From assembly GCF_007995085.1 (NCBI RefSeq), contig NZ_VOQS01000003.1, positions 1,550,001 to 1,614,000 on the forward strand: DNA of 64,000 nucleotides. Direction: 5' to 3'. The DNA comes from Paraburkholderia azotifigens. Lineage in GTDB: Bacteria; Pseudomonadota; Gammaproteobacteria; Burkholderiales; Burkholderiaceae. The translations under genes were made by a program, and so were the position numbers. This document shows, one piece after another, positions 33,931-42,085 of this stretch. The notes under the pieces are model-generated. The model made no database searches, had not been told where the DNA came from, and saw only the letters and a list, made by a program, of their open reading frames with translations. The first letter of the stretch is position 1; every line of letters starts with the position of its first letter.

Positions 33931-35223
33931 TCAGACAGCCCGCACGCACCTGAACCCTGCATACACATGCTGATACCGCGGCTGAAACCAGTTGCGGAAC
34001 GTCGGCCGAAGCATGCATTGCGCGGTGCGTGCCGAGCCGCCCTTGAGCACGTAATGCTGTCCGTCGAAGAAGTTGGCCGAGTAGCCGAGATAGAACGGGA
34101 ATGCATCGAATCCGGGCAACGCCTCGAACAGCGACGACGTCCATTCCCAGCCATTGCCGTACTGGCCTTCGACGCCGAATGCACTGACATTGTCGGGCGC
34201 GGCATCGACGGCTTGCGGATCCCAGCTGCGGAAATCATAGTTGCCCGACGGCGCATGCGGCACGCCTTGCGCGGCGCGCTGCCATTGCGCTTCCGTTGGC
34301 AGCGACTTGCCTGCCCAGCGCGCGTATGCCGCCGCTTCGGCATGGCTCACGTAGACGGGCCAGTCGGGCGGCAGCGCAACGTCGTCGAACATCGTGCGCA
34401 GCATCCACTTGCCATTCGCATCTCGCGACCACGTGACGGGATGCGCAATACCCTCCGCTTCCTTCCACGCCCAGTCCTTGTCGTTCCAGTACGTGCGATT
34501 GCCGTAGCCGCCCGCGTCGATGAACGCCATGAACTGCGCGTTCGTCACCATGTAGCGGTCGATGTCGAACGCATCGACCTGCACGCGTTGCTCGCCGAAC
34601 TCGTTGTCCCAGCCGAAGCGCCCGTCTTCCTTCTTCATGCCGAGCACGGCTTCGCCTGCTGACACGCGCACCATCGGCGCCATTTCGACATTGCGGGCAA
34701 GTACCGCTTTCGATACGGCGCCCGGCGGCGCTGCCTTCATCTCGAGCGGCAGTTGATGCAGCATGTACGCGAGCGTTTCCGCGTGCATCAGCCTGTGTTC
34801 GATGGCAACGTGCATCAGCTGTTCGGGCGAGCCTGTCGACATGCCTGCGCCGCCGAACTCGAATTCCGCCAGACGTTCGTCGATCTGCTCGCGTGCCTTC
34901 TTTGCGTAATCGTGCACGGCGTCGAGCGAAGGCCAGTCGGCAGGTTGATCCGTCGGAAAACCGCCGTCGACGGGATCGATGCCGAAGGCGAACAGCTGGT
35001 CGAGTTCCGGCGCGAACGCGGGCAGCCGACAGAGCCGCTCGTCGAACAGATTGCGGTCGAAGGCTTCGAGATGGCCGATGTAGAACACGATGCGGTGACG
35101 CTCGCGGATCGGACGTTCATACAGGTATTCGGGTTTGACGACCGGGAACAGGGCGTCGGTGACGCGGCGCGCGTCGATGAGGCGCTGGACCAGCGGGTGG
35201 TGCGGAGCAGGGTCGCGATTCAT
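33931..35223 (-). CDS. EgtB-like nonheme iron sulfoxide/selenoxide synthase
   Basis: A 430-residue protein with an N-terminal DinB_2 domain and a C-terminal formylglycine-generating-enzyme fold, the architecture of EgtB (ergothioneine) and SenA (selenoneine) synthases. Iron ligands would be the His in YIGHLEAF and the HxxxH pair in IEHRLMHAETLAYML. The C-terminus GGSARTAQCMLRPTFRNWFQPRYQHVYAGFRCVR resembles the histidine-betaine-binding end of EgtB. The ATG at 35223 has GAGGAGA upstream and is preferred over 35250. No egtD or senB/senC gene is nearby, so substrate and product remain open. Confidence 0.78.
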   Translation of the reverse strand: MNRDPAPHHPLVQRLIDARRVTDALFPVVKPEYLYERPIRERHRIVFYIGHLEAFDRNLFDERLCRLPAFAPELDQLFAFGIDPVDGGFPTDQPADWPSLDAVHDYAKKAREQIDERLAEFEFGGAGMSTGSPEQLMHVAIEHRLMHAETLAYMLHQLPLEMKAAPPGAVSKAVLARNVEMAPMVRVSAGEAVLGMKKEDGRFGWDNEFGEQRVQVDAFDIDRYMVTNAQFMAFIDAGGYGNRTYWNDKDWAWKEAEGIAHPVTWSRDANGKWMLRTMFDDVALPPDWPVYVSHAEAAAYARWAGKSLPTEAQWQRAAQGVPHAPSGNYDFRSWDPQAVDAAPDNVSAFGVEGQYGNGWEWTSSLFEALPGFDAFPFYLGYSANFFDGQHYVLKGGSARTAQCMLRPTFRNWFQPRYQHVYAGFRCVRAV

Positions 35224-35373
35224 TCGCCGGGTCTCCTCGTGAGGCTGCAAGCTTCTTGCATGGGACGGACAGTCTTAAACTGTACCGCAGCCGCAGGAGA
35301 CGTGCCAGGCGGGTGCGCATCGGCGTCGCACGATGCGACGCCGCGCGTCAGAAGCGTTGAGAGCCAGGCAGAA

Positions 35374-36153
35374 TCAGGCGTTTGCCGCTGCGCCGACCTG
35401 GCGCAGGCCGTCAGGATCGACGATGTGAACGAAACGGCCTTGTGCGTCGATCAGTCCGCGCTTTTGAAATCTTGACAGCGTGCGGCTCACAGTCTCGAGC
35501 GTCATGCCGAGATAGCTGCCCATGTCTTCGCGCGTCATCCGCAAATTGAATTCGGCCGATGAATAGCCGCGCTGCGCGTTGCGTTCCGAGATGTCCAGCA
35601 GGAAAGCCGCGACGCGCTCGTCGGCGCTCAATGAGCCGAGCACCATCATCTGCGCGGCTTCACGGACGATCTGCTCGCCCATCAGCTTGTGCAGCCGTTC
35701 CTGCATCGAGCTGATTTCGCGGCACAGATGCTTGAGGGCCGCGTAAGGAATGATGCACACCGAGCTGTCTTCGAGCGCCACCGCGCTGCACGCGTGCTGG
35801 TCGCTGCTGATACCGTCCAGCCCCAGCGATTCGCCCGCGAGCCGCAAGCCCGTGACCTGCTCGCGGCCATCGCGATGCGCCATCACCGTTTTCAGCGACC
35901 CTGAGCGCACCGCGTACAGATTGTCGAAGGAGTCGCCGGCGCGGTAGAGCGCTTCACCGCGTCGCACCGCGCGCGCCGAGCAGATCAGCGCTTCGAGCTG
36001 CGGCATGTCGTTGGCGGCGACGCCTTGCGGCATGCACAGATGCCTCATCGCGCACGACGAACAGCGCGCGGTGCTGCGCGCGGCGCGCTGCGTGGAGGAA
36101 ACCGGCGAGCGGCGGGCGCCGCGAACGGGAGCAACTGCGGTGGGATTGAGCAT
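35374..36153 (-). CDS. fnr: Fnr-type oxygen-sensing regulator
   Basis: A 259-residue Crp/Fnr protein. The [4Fe-4S] ligands are in place: Cys31, Cys34 and Cys40 (CSSCAMRHLC, spacing C-x2-C-x5-C) and Cys133 (SSVCIIP), matching E. coli Fnr. The cAMP-like beta-roll covers about residues 50-140, then a dimer helix and a C-terminal helix-turn-helix with MTREDMGSYLGMTLETVSRTLSRFQKRGLI, which includes the Fnr-type E-x2-SR recognition. It should activate genes at low oxygen. The adjacent universal stress gene is a typical target. The start at 36153 is preferred over 36210. Confidence 0.92.
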   Translation of the reverse strand: MLNPTAVAPVRGARRSPVSSTQRAARSTARCSSCAMRHLCMPQGVAANDMPQLEALICSARAVRRGEALYRAGDSFDNLYAVRSGSLKTVMAHRDGREQVTGLRLAGESLGLDGISSDQHACSAVALEDSSVCIIPYAALKHLCREISSMQERLHKLMGEQIVREAAQMMVLGSLSADERVAAFLLDISERNAQRGYSSAEFNLRMTREDMGSYLGMTLETVSRTLSRFQKRGLIDAQGRFVHIVDPDGLRQVGAAANA

Positions 36154-36300
36154 GGTACCAGCCGGCTGATTAAGGGTGACAACCGATTGTCCCACTCGAT
36201 GCGCGTGCAACCAGGCGGCAAAATGACGCGTCGACGCGAAAGTCGCGCTTGAGCGATGTCACGCCTTCACTCGCGCGTGCCGTTCAGGCCTGTCGACGTA

Positions 36301-36780
36301 TCACGCCTTCGGCTCGTCGGCCTCATCGCCGCCGCCCGCCGCGGACGGAATCAGCAGCACGGGCAGCGTCGACTGGCGCACGCAGCGCTCGGCCACGCTG
36401 CCGAGTATCAGCCGCTGCATGCCACGGCGGCCATGTGTGCCCATCACGATCAGATCGGCGTTGAAATCGGCGGCGGCGCGCAGCACGAGGGTCGGCACGT
36501 CGTCGAGCGAAGATGCTTCGCCGACGGCGATATCGCCGGACACGCCGCGCTCGCGCATCGCCGCCGACAGTTCCACCGTCAGTTCCTTGCCCTGCTCGAC
36601 GAGCCGGTTGCGCAGCACGGACGGATCGTAGCCGGGCGCGTCGAAATACATTGGCGTGTTTTCGACCGCGTAGAACGCGCGCAGCGTCGCGCCGAGCTTG
36701 CTGGCCAGATTCAGGGCGCCGTCGAACGCGCGGCGCGAGGTGTTGCTGCCGTCGACTGCAACGAGGATGCGTGTGTACAT
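36301..36780 (-). CDS. Universal stress protein (UspA family)
   Basis: A 159-residue UspA-domain protein starting MYTRILVAVDGSNTSRRAFDGAL, with the ATP-binding motif GTHGRRGMQRLILGSVAERCVRQSTLPVLLI near residues 115-145 (G-2x-G-9x-G-S/T type). It therefore probably binds ATP. GGAGG lies just before the ATG at 36780. It is next to fnr on the same strand, 147 bp away. Such genes are often induced in low oxygen or stationary phase in this group; that is inference here. Confidence 0.9.
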   Translation of the reverse strand: MYTRILVAVDGSNTSRRAFDGALNLASKLGATLRAFYAVENTPMYFDAPGYDPSVLRNRLVEQGKELTVELSAAMRERGVSGDIAVGEASSLDDVPTLVLRAAADFNADLIVMGTHGRRGMQRLILGSVAERCVRQSTLPVLLIPSAAGGGDEADEPKA

Positions 36781-37100
36781 GAAGCCTCCGTGCCGTTGAA
36801 GGCGGCGCGCCGTCACGTGCCGTGGCCGTGTGTGCGGGCCGCCGATGATAAGCGGTGGATAGTTGTCCGGATTGCGCTTCCAGCTTAAATGATCGGCGAA
36901 AAATGCGGTTTTTCGGCAGCGGACACGCAGATGTCAATCAAAGATTTATCAAATTTTGCTGTCGAGCGCCGGGTCGTTCATACTGGCGGCACGCGCGCGG
37001 CAACGTGCTTTTCCGCCCAAACAGCGCTCGATTTTGCAAGTTGGCGCGCATTATTTGCCTTACAATTCCAATCTATTCTGACAAGCCGCTTTTCTCGACG

Positions 37101-37790
37101 ATGAACGAGCGCAAACCGACTGGTCTGCCGGACAAGATCTACGGCGACATCCTCAACCGCATTCTCGAAGGCGAATACAAGGAAGGCGAGCGTCTGCCTA
37201 CCGAGCATGCGCTCGCCGAGCGTTTCGAGACATCGCGGCCCACGGTGCGCGAGGCGCTGGCGCGGCTGCGCGCGGACGGCATCATCGTCACGCGGCACGG
37301 CTCGGGCACGACAGTCGCGCGGCGGCCGGACCCGGACGTGCGCCGCTTCGCGCCGCTGGAAACGCTCTCCGACATTCGCCGCTGTTACGACTTCCGGATC
37401 GTGACGGAGTCGGGCGGCGCCGAACTGGCCGCGCAGATGGCCGAGGCCGACGACATCGCTGCGATCCAGCACGCGTGGGACGAACTGGAGCGCGTGATCG
37501 AAACCCAGGGCATCGGCGCGAAGGACGACTTCGCGTTCCACCTTGCCGTCGCGCGTGCGTCGAAGAACCAGTTCTTCATCACGATGATGTCGTTCATCGA
37601 AGAGCAGATCGTGTTCAGCATGAATCTGTCGCGCAATCTGTCGCTGGTGAAGACGCTCGAACGCCAGCGGCTCGTGCAGGCCGAACATCTGGCCGTGCTC
37701 GAAGCCATCCGCCGCAAGGACCCTGCGGCGGCCGGACAGGCCATGCGCGCGCATCTGGAGCACGCGCGCGACCGGATGTTCGGCTCCTGA
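37101..37790 (+). CDS. GntR/FadR-family regulator
   Basis: A 229-residue FadR-subfamily regulator: winged helix LPDKIYGDILNRILEGEYKEGERLPTEHALAERFETSRPTVREALARLRADGIIVTRHGSGTTV, then an FCD helical domain from about residue 90 with the metal site around DDFAFHLAVAR and EHLAVLEAIRR. The ATG at 37101 begins MNERKPTG; the reading frame upstream lacks coding character. A clear terminator follows, so it is monocistronic and separated from the DHA2 exporter. Its targets are not evident; the 2-oxoglutarate semialdehyde/arabonate genes 5 kb away are one candidate. Confidence 0.85.
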   Translation: MNERKPTGLPDKIYGDILNRILEGEYKEGERLPTEHALAERFETSRPTVREALARLRADGIIVTRHGSGTTVARRPDPDVRRFAPLETLSDIRRCYDFRIVTESGGAELAAQMAEADDIAAIQHAWDELERVIETQGIGAKDDFAFHLAVARASKNQFFITMMSFIEEQIVFSMNLSRNLSLVKTLERQRLVQAEHLAVLEAIRRKDPAAAGQAMRAHLEHARDRMFGS

Positions 37791-37809
37791 CGTCTTATCC
37801 CGCCTCGCC

Positions 37810-37848
37810 GGGCCGCGTCGTTTCACACGCGGCCCGTTTCATTTTTTC
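37810..37848 (+). terminator. Rho-independent terminator after the GntR gene
   Basis: GGGCCGCGT - CGTTTCAC - ACGCGGCCC, a perfect 9-bp GC-rich stem, is followed by GTTTCATTTTTTCC. It starts 19 bp after the stop codon and is the clearest intrinsic terminator in the window. Confidence 0.85.
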
Positions 37849-37893
37849 CCCTCATCTGAAAATGCCGCGCATGACGCGCCGCATCGCAAAGAA

Positions 37894-39447
37894 GTGAATC
37901 CTTCCCGTCCTCTGCCTTTTCGCGACGCACTCCTGGCCATGCTCGGCATCGGCCTCGTCAACATGCTCGTCGCGCTCGATCAGACGGTGGTCAGCACGGC
38001 GTTGCCGTCGATCGTCGTCGAACTGCATGGTTTCGAGTATTACGCATGGATCGCGAGCGCCTATCTGCTCGCGTCCGTGGTCACGGTGCCCGTGTTCGGG
38101 CGGCTAGGCGACTATTTCGGCCGCAAATACTTCGTGATTACGGCCGTGATCGTCTTCACGGTGGCGTCGGCGCTATGCGGCCTCGCGGGCAGCATGCCGT
38201 TTCTGGTGTTCGCGCGCGGCCTGCAGGGCGTCGGCGGCGGCATGATGGTCGGCACGGCGTTCGCGTCGATCCCCGATCTCTTTCCCGATCCGCGCACTCG
38301 CGTGCGCTGGCAGGTGGTGCTGGCGGCCGCCTACGGAATCGGCACGGCGGCGGGGCCGTCGCTGGGCGGCTGGCTGAGCCAGAACTTCGGCTGGCGCTCG
38401 ACGTTCCTCGTGAACCTGCCCGTCGGCGCGCTTGCGCTGTACTTCATCTGGGCGCACCTGCCGTATTACCGGCGCGAGCGCACGGGCGACGTGCGCATCG
38501 AATGGACGGGCGCCGTGCTGGTGGCGCTGGTGCTCGGCGGGTTGCAGACCTTCATCGAAGCCGTGCCGAAGGACGGTCTCACGACAGCCAACCTGATCCT
38601 CGCCGCGCTGGTGATCGTCGGCGCGGCTGCGCTGCTGGTCTGCGAGCGGCGCGCGACACATCCCATCGTGCCGCTCGACCTGTTCAAGGATCCGCAGCTC
38701 GTGACGCTGTTCACGCTGTCGGTGCTGTCGGGCTTCGTGATGTTTTCGCTGATCTTTTTCGCGCCGCTGCTGCTGCAGGGCGGCTTCGGGCTGACGCCGC
38801 AGCAGGCCGGCCTGCTGGCGACGCCGATCGCCGCGTGTATCGCGCTCGGCAGCATGATCAACACGCGCATCGTGATTCACATGTCGCGGCCCACTGCCAT
38901 TCTGACGATCGGTTTCAGCCTGCTGGTGGCCGCGTCGGCCGGCATTGCGCTCGCCACGCCGGCGACGCCGCATCTGTACCTCGAACTCTCGATGGCGGCC
39001 GTCGGCATTGGCCTCGGCTTCATTCTCAACAACCTGAATGTGTTCGGTCAGGAGATCGCCGGCCGCGAGCGCTTCGGCATCACCACGGCGCTGCTCCAGT
39101 CGACGCGCATGGTAGGCGGGATGCTCGGCACCAGCATCGTCGCGACGATCGTGAACCGGCGCTATGCGTCGGGCGTGGAAGAGTCGCTGCGCGTGCTCGG
39201 CGAATCCGTCGCGTCGGCGTGGCGTCCGAAGCTCGCCGATCCGCGTATTCTCGTCGACGAAAATCTGCGCGATTCGCTGCTGATCGAACTGAAACGCGCG
39301 GGCCTCGAAGGCCCGGCGTTGTTCGACGCGGCGCGTCACGTGCTCGTGCAGTCGATTCACATCGGCGTCGTGCTGACGGGCTGTGCGGCGCTGGCTGCCG
39401 CGCTCCTCGTGCGCCGGATTTCGCACATCACGTTCCGGCGCGGTTAA
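37894..39447 (+). CDS. DHA2-family drug exporter (EmrB/QacA type)
   Basis: A 517-residue, 14-helix major facilitator of the DHA2 family. Signatures include VALDQTVVSTALPSIVVEL in helix 1, GRLGDYFGRK in the helix 2-3 loop and the antiporter motif C region ALCGLAGSMPFLVFARGLQGVGGGMMVGTAFASIPDLFP. It probably exports toxic organic compounds by proton antiport. The start codon is GTG at 37894. An internal ATG at 37939 would cut into helix 1, so GTG is favoured. No membrane fusion partner is adjacent. It converges with the AHL synthase gene across 32 bp. Confidence 0.87.
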   Translation: MNPSRPLPFRDALLAMLGIGLVNMLVALDQTVVSTALPSIVVELHGFEYYAWIASAYLLASVVTVPVFGRLGDYFGRKYFVITAVIVFTVASALCGLAGSMPFLVFARGLQGVGGGMMVGTAFASIPDLFPDPRTRVRWQVVLAAAYGIGTAAGPSLGGWLSQNFGWRSTFLVNLPVGALALYFIWAHLPYYRRERTGDVRIEWTGAVLVALVLGGLQTFIEAVPKDGLTTANLILAALVIVGAAALLVCERRATHPIVPLDLFKDPQLVTLFTLSVLSGFVMFSLIFFAPLLLQGGFGLTPQQAGLLATPIAACIALGSMINTRIVIHMSRPTAILTIGFSLLVAASAGIALATPATPHLYLELSMAAVGIGLGFILNNLNVFGQEIAGRERFGITTALLQSTRMVGGMLGTSIVATIVNRRYASGVEESLRVLGESVASAWRPKLADPRILVDENLRDSLLIELKRAGLEGPALFDAARHVLVQSIHIGVVLTGCAALAAALLVRRISHITFRRG

Positions 39448-39479
39448 AACGCATCAGGCGAGGCGCGGCGTTTCAAACG

Positions 39480-40067
39480 TCAGGCCGCGACAGGCATCGG
39501 CTTGCAGACCGCGGCGCGGATCGCGTCGACGGTGATGTCGAGCGCAATGGTGCGTTCAACGCCGATCTTCACGGGCGGCCCCAGCCGCGTCACCTCGATG
39601 CCCGCGCGCCGCAGCATCCGCTCGATCGCCAGCGTCGTCACCGTCACGTAGCGGGTGATGCCCATCCGGTCCGCGAACGTCACCAGCTCGTGGATCGCGT
39701 GCATCGTCAAATCTGCAAAGCCAAACGTTTGCTCGCCATCCGTTTCGATAGCGAAGCGGCTCAATTCCCAAATATGCCGTCCGAATGGCGCGTCGTGGCC
39801 GTCTAGCAACTGCGAAAACGTGTCCCTCAGCATGTTCGGGCCTTCCGTGGGCATCAGGCGCCAGCAGCCGCGCACCTGCCGCTCGCCGTCCTGGATGAGC
39901 ATGTAGTACGGGCCCAGCGCGTCGTAGCCGTCGATCTCCATACCCGCGATGGTCGGAACGTCCCATCCCATCCGGTCGCGAAAGACCCGGGCGCGCAGTC
40001 GATACATCTCGTTGATGTGCGTGTTGTCGAACTCTTGCCGTGTGCCAATCCGAATCGCCGTATGCAT
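39480..40067 (-). CDS. braI: Acyl-homoserine lactone synthase
   Basis: A 195-residue LuxI-family synthase that makes an acyl-homoserine lactone from S-adenosylmethionine and acyl-ACP. The invariant residues are present: Arg25, Phe29, Trp35, Asp46, Asp49, Arg70, Glu101 and Arg104 (IWELSRFAI). AAGGAG precedes the ATG at 40067. It is divergent from rsaL with a lux box midway, and the LuxR gene lies beyond rsaL. This I-rsaL-R order is that of the BraI/BraR system conserved in plant-associated Paraburkholderia, so braI is the likely name. The acyl chain cannot be read from sequence. Confidence 0.92.
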   Translation of the reverse strand: MHTAIRIGTRQEFDNTHINEMYRLRARVFRDRMGWDVPTIAGMEIDGYDALGPYYMLIQDGERQVRGCWRLMPTEGPNMLRDTFSQLLDGHDAPFGRHIWELSRFAIETDGEQTFGFADLTMHAIHELVTFADRMGITRYVTVTTLAIERMLRRAGIEVTRLGPPVKIGVERTIALDITVDAIRAAVCKPMPVAA

Positions 40068-40128
40068 GGTGTGCTCCTTACGTGGGTGCGGTACGCAGGA
40101 AAACGTATGCATTTCGGATAGAAAAAAC

Positions 40129-40148
40129 ACCTACTCACCTGGATAGGT
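40129..40148. promoter_or_regulatory. lux box shared by braI and rsaL
   Basis: ACCTACTCAC|CTGGATAGGT is a 20-bp imperfect palindrome (7 of 10 pairs) of lux-box form. Its centre is 71.5 bp from both the braI ATG (40067) and the rsaL ATG (40210). BraR with AHL would activate both genes from here, and RsaL probably binds nearby to repress. Confidence 0.75.
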
Positions 40149-40209
40149 GGCGATTGCGTCTGAAGATTACAAAATTGAGATGAGGGCAGCCAATCACCAG
40201 GAAAACATC

Positions 40210-40542
40210 ATGGAACTTCAAAATCATTGGCAATCGGGCGTTCACGCAAACGTTCAACCGACCGCGCAGAGCCGTAATCCGGACACTTCGTCCGGGGTGG
40301 ACCGTGTTCTGATCATCGCGTACCGCAAGAAAAAGAAAGAAAGCCAGCGCCAGTTCTGGGCGCGTTTCGGCGTGACGCAGTCGCGCGGCAGCCGCTTCGA
40401 ATCGGGCGCGGAGATTCCGGCACCCGTGTCGATCCTGCTGGGCCTCTACTTCACGAAGACGGTCACGGACGGCGATCTGGGCAGGGCAGAGAAGGTTCTG
40501 CACAACCCGGAAGCGCGTGAGCTCATCAACCTGGATCAATAA
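40210..40542 (+). CDS. rsaL: RsaL-type quorum-sensing repressor
   Basis: A 110-residue helix-turn-helix protein. The segment AYRKKKKESQRQFWARFGVTQSRGSRFESGAEIPAPVSILLGLYFTKTVTDGDL carries the RsaL pattern (ESQ-x2-FW-x-RFG-x2-QS-x-GSRFE-x-G-x2-IP-x-P). In Pseudomonas, RsaL binds next to the lux box of the synthase promoter and represses it, giving signal homeostasis. The start at 40210 has AGGAAA upstream; a longer frame from 40147 would run through the lux box. Its last 17 bp overlap the end of the convergent luxR-type gene. Confidence 0.88.
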   Translation: MELQNHWQSGVHANVQPTAQSRNPDTSSGVDRVLIIAYRKKKKESQRQFWARFGVTQSRGSRFESGAEIPAPVSILLGLYFTKTVTDGDLGRAEKVLHNPEARELINLDQ

Positions 40543-41254
40543 GGCCGAGCTGCGTAGCAATCACGGCCGCCGCGCGCCGTGAGTTCACACCGAATTTCGT
40601 GCGAATGTTCTTGAGGTGGAAGTTCACCACGGCTTCCGAGCAATTGAGAATGTGCGAAATTTCCCAGGTGGACTTACCGCGCGCGGTCCATTTCAGGCAC
40701 TCCTGCTCCCGCGGCGTGAGCTTTGGCACCAAAGCTTGTGTGTGCGTGTTCAGGTGAGGCTGGCTCGTGTCGATGACGAGGTCGCGCAACAGCACCAGGT
40801 TGGGCAGCACGACATCGAGATGACGCCAGAACTCGTCGCTCGGGTTGTGATCGTTGACGAAGCAGATCAGACCCGATTCCTGCCTCGGCCCGTGAATGGG
40901 CAGGCTCACGCCTGCGCGCAAGCCATGCGCGCGGGCTTCTTCGTACATGGTTTGCGCCGGATTGGTGTCGAACAGATCAGGCGACCAGATGAGCGGTGAC
41001 GACTTCGTCATGCAATGCGTGACGGTCGGATCGATGTGCGCAAACCCTTGCTCGTTATAGAACTGCCGCCAGGTGGGCGAATACGTGCTGCGGATGAACG
41101 CATCTTCGAGCCGCATCCCCGGTCGCGGAAGAATGCCGACCAGCACCCGGTCAAAGCCCCAGCCGTCCGCGAGTCGGGAGACTTCGCGAAACCAGGTGAC
41201 ATCGTCCGCCGCTTCCAGCAACGGCGACATCTGCTCAATGAAATGTTGCGGCAA
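40526..41254 (-). CDS. braR: LuxR-family AHL receptor
   Basis: A 242-residue LuxR-type regulator with an N-terminal autoinducer-binding domain and a C-terminal LuxR helix-turn-helix (LTPREQECLKWTARGKSTWEISHILNCSEAVVNFHLKNIRTKFGV). AHL-contact residues have the TraR spacing: Trp62, Tyr66, Asp75 and Trp90, each offset by 5 from TraR. It is therefore a true AHL receptor, not a solo binding plant compounds. It is tail-to-tail with rsaL, overlapping 17 bp, and pairs with the synthase beyond. Confidence 0.9.
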   Translation of the reverse strand: MPQHFIEQMSPLLEAADDVTWFREVSRLADGWGFDRVLVGILPRPGMRLEDAFIRSTYSPTWRQFYNEQGFAHIDPTVTHCMTKSSPLIWSPDLFDTNPAQTMYEEARAHGLRAGVSLPIHGPRQESGLICFVNDHNPSDEFWRHLDVVLPNLVLLRDLVIDTSQPHLNTHTQALVPKLTPREQECLKWTARGKSTWEISHILNCSEAVVNFHLKNIRTKFGVNSRRAAAVIATQLGLIDPG

Positions 41255-42085
41255 GGTGCTATCTCTCGAGGTGCGCAGCGGAGCGGGCCATCGCCATGCC
41301 GATGCTGCGGTTACTCATGATCTTGTTGCGCATCAATTTATCACTATTATTCGCTGGTTAATACAAGATGGTGATAGAGAATTTTTGGTCCGTTTCATTT
41401 TCCGGCTCAAATTCGAGTCGCGCCAGGGCGCCATTTAATTGCATTCGCGCAATTCTCCATCAAATGCCGCAAATCCGCTCCTGCTCTGACATGCAGCGCC
41501 TCAATTAAACCCTCACTTCGAAAAGGTTATTGTGCGGTTTTGAATCGGTATTAAATACGGTCAGGTCTTGAAAATCGGAATACATTACGAAGCGTTTGAT
41601 TGAAACGGTTCGTTTTCCGAGCCGTTGTCATACGAGCTTTTTTAAAGGCCGATTCGCAGCGCAACACGCTCTGCGTTCATTTGTACGATGAAAATCGTTT
41701 TCATGCGAACGGCATGTGCACGTGTTACGCTTGAAGTTGTTTGACAACATTGGCGAGGCAATGCTAACTTGCCCAAGCGGCTCGTGAGGGATTTCGCGAT
41801 GTCCATAGCCGCTGCGAGAAGGGCACACTGGATGCTGCGAAGTACGCGGTCGCGTATGCGCCCCCCCATCGCCGAGTGCCTTTGAGCGAAGGCGAACAGC
41901 CACGCAGCGAACGAAGGGCGCATCATGCGAAGATCAGTGTTGCGACGCCGGCTTCGCTCGGATTCGAGCGCCGTCTCGCGGAATCGTCCGCTCATTCGTG
42001 ACGTCGCACACTACTCACTATTTGGATTCCAGGCCGCGCGACGCGACATGCGTTGCCGCCGCGCGGCCATCGACAGGAGCTGGAC
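41255..42085. other. 831-bp intergenic region without a convincing gene
   Basis: The first 400 bp are visibly richer in A/T than the surroundings. The small reading frames present (up to 117 codons, minus strand) have poor codon character and no recognisable domain. A possible promoter TTGACA (41741-41746) - 17 bp - CTAACT points towards the aldehyde dehydrogenase gene. The braR promoter must lie at the left edge. A small RNA cannot be excluded. Confidence 0.5.

Noticed and set aside
36154..36200. An Fnr box in front of fnr
   Set aside because: TTGTC and ATCA elements are present, but with a 7-bp gap and poor match to TTGATNNNNATCAA.
41642..41995. A 117-codon gene in the gap after braR
   Set aside because: No ribosome binding site, domain or coherent codon use; it crosses an A/T-rich stretch.
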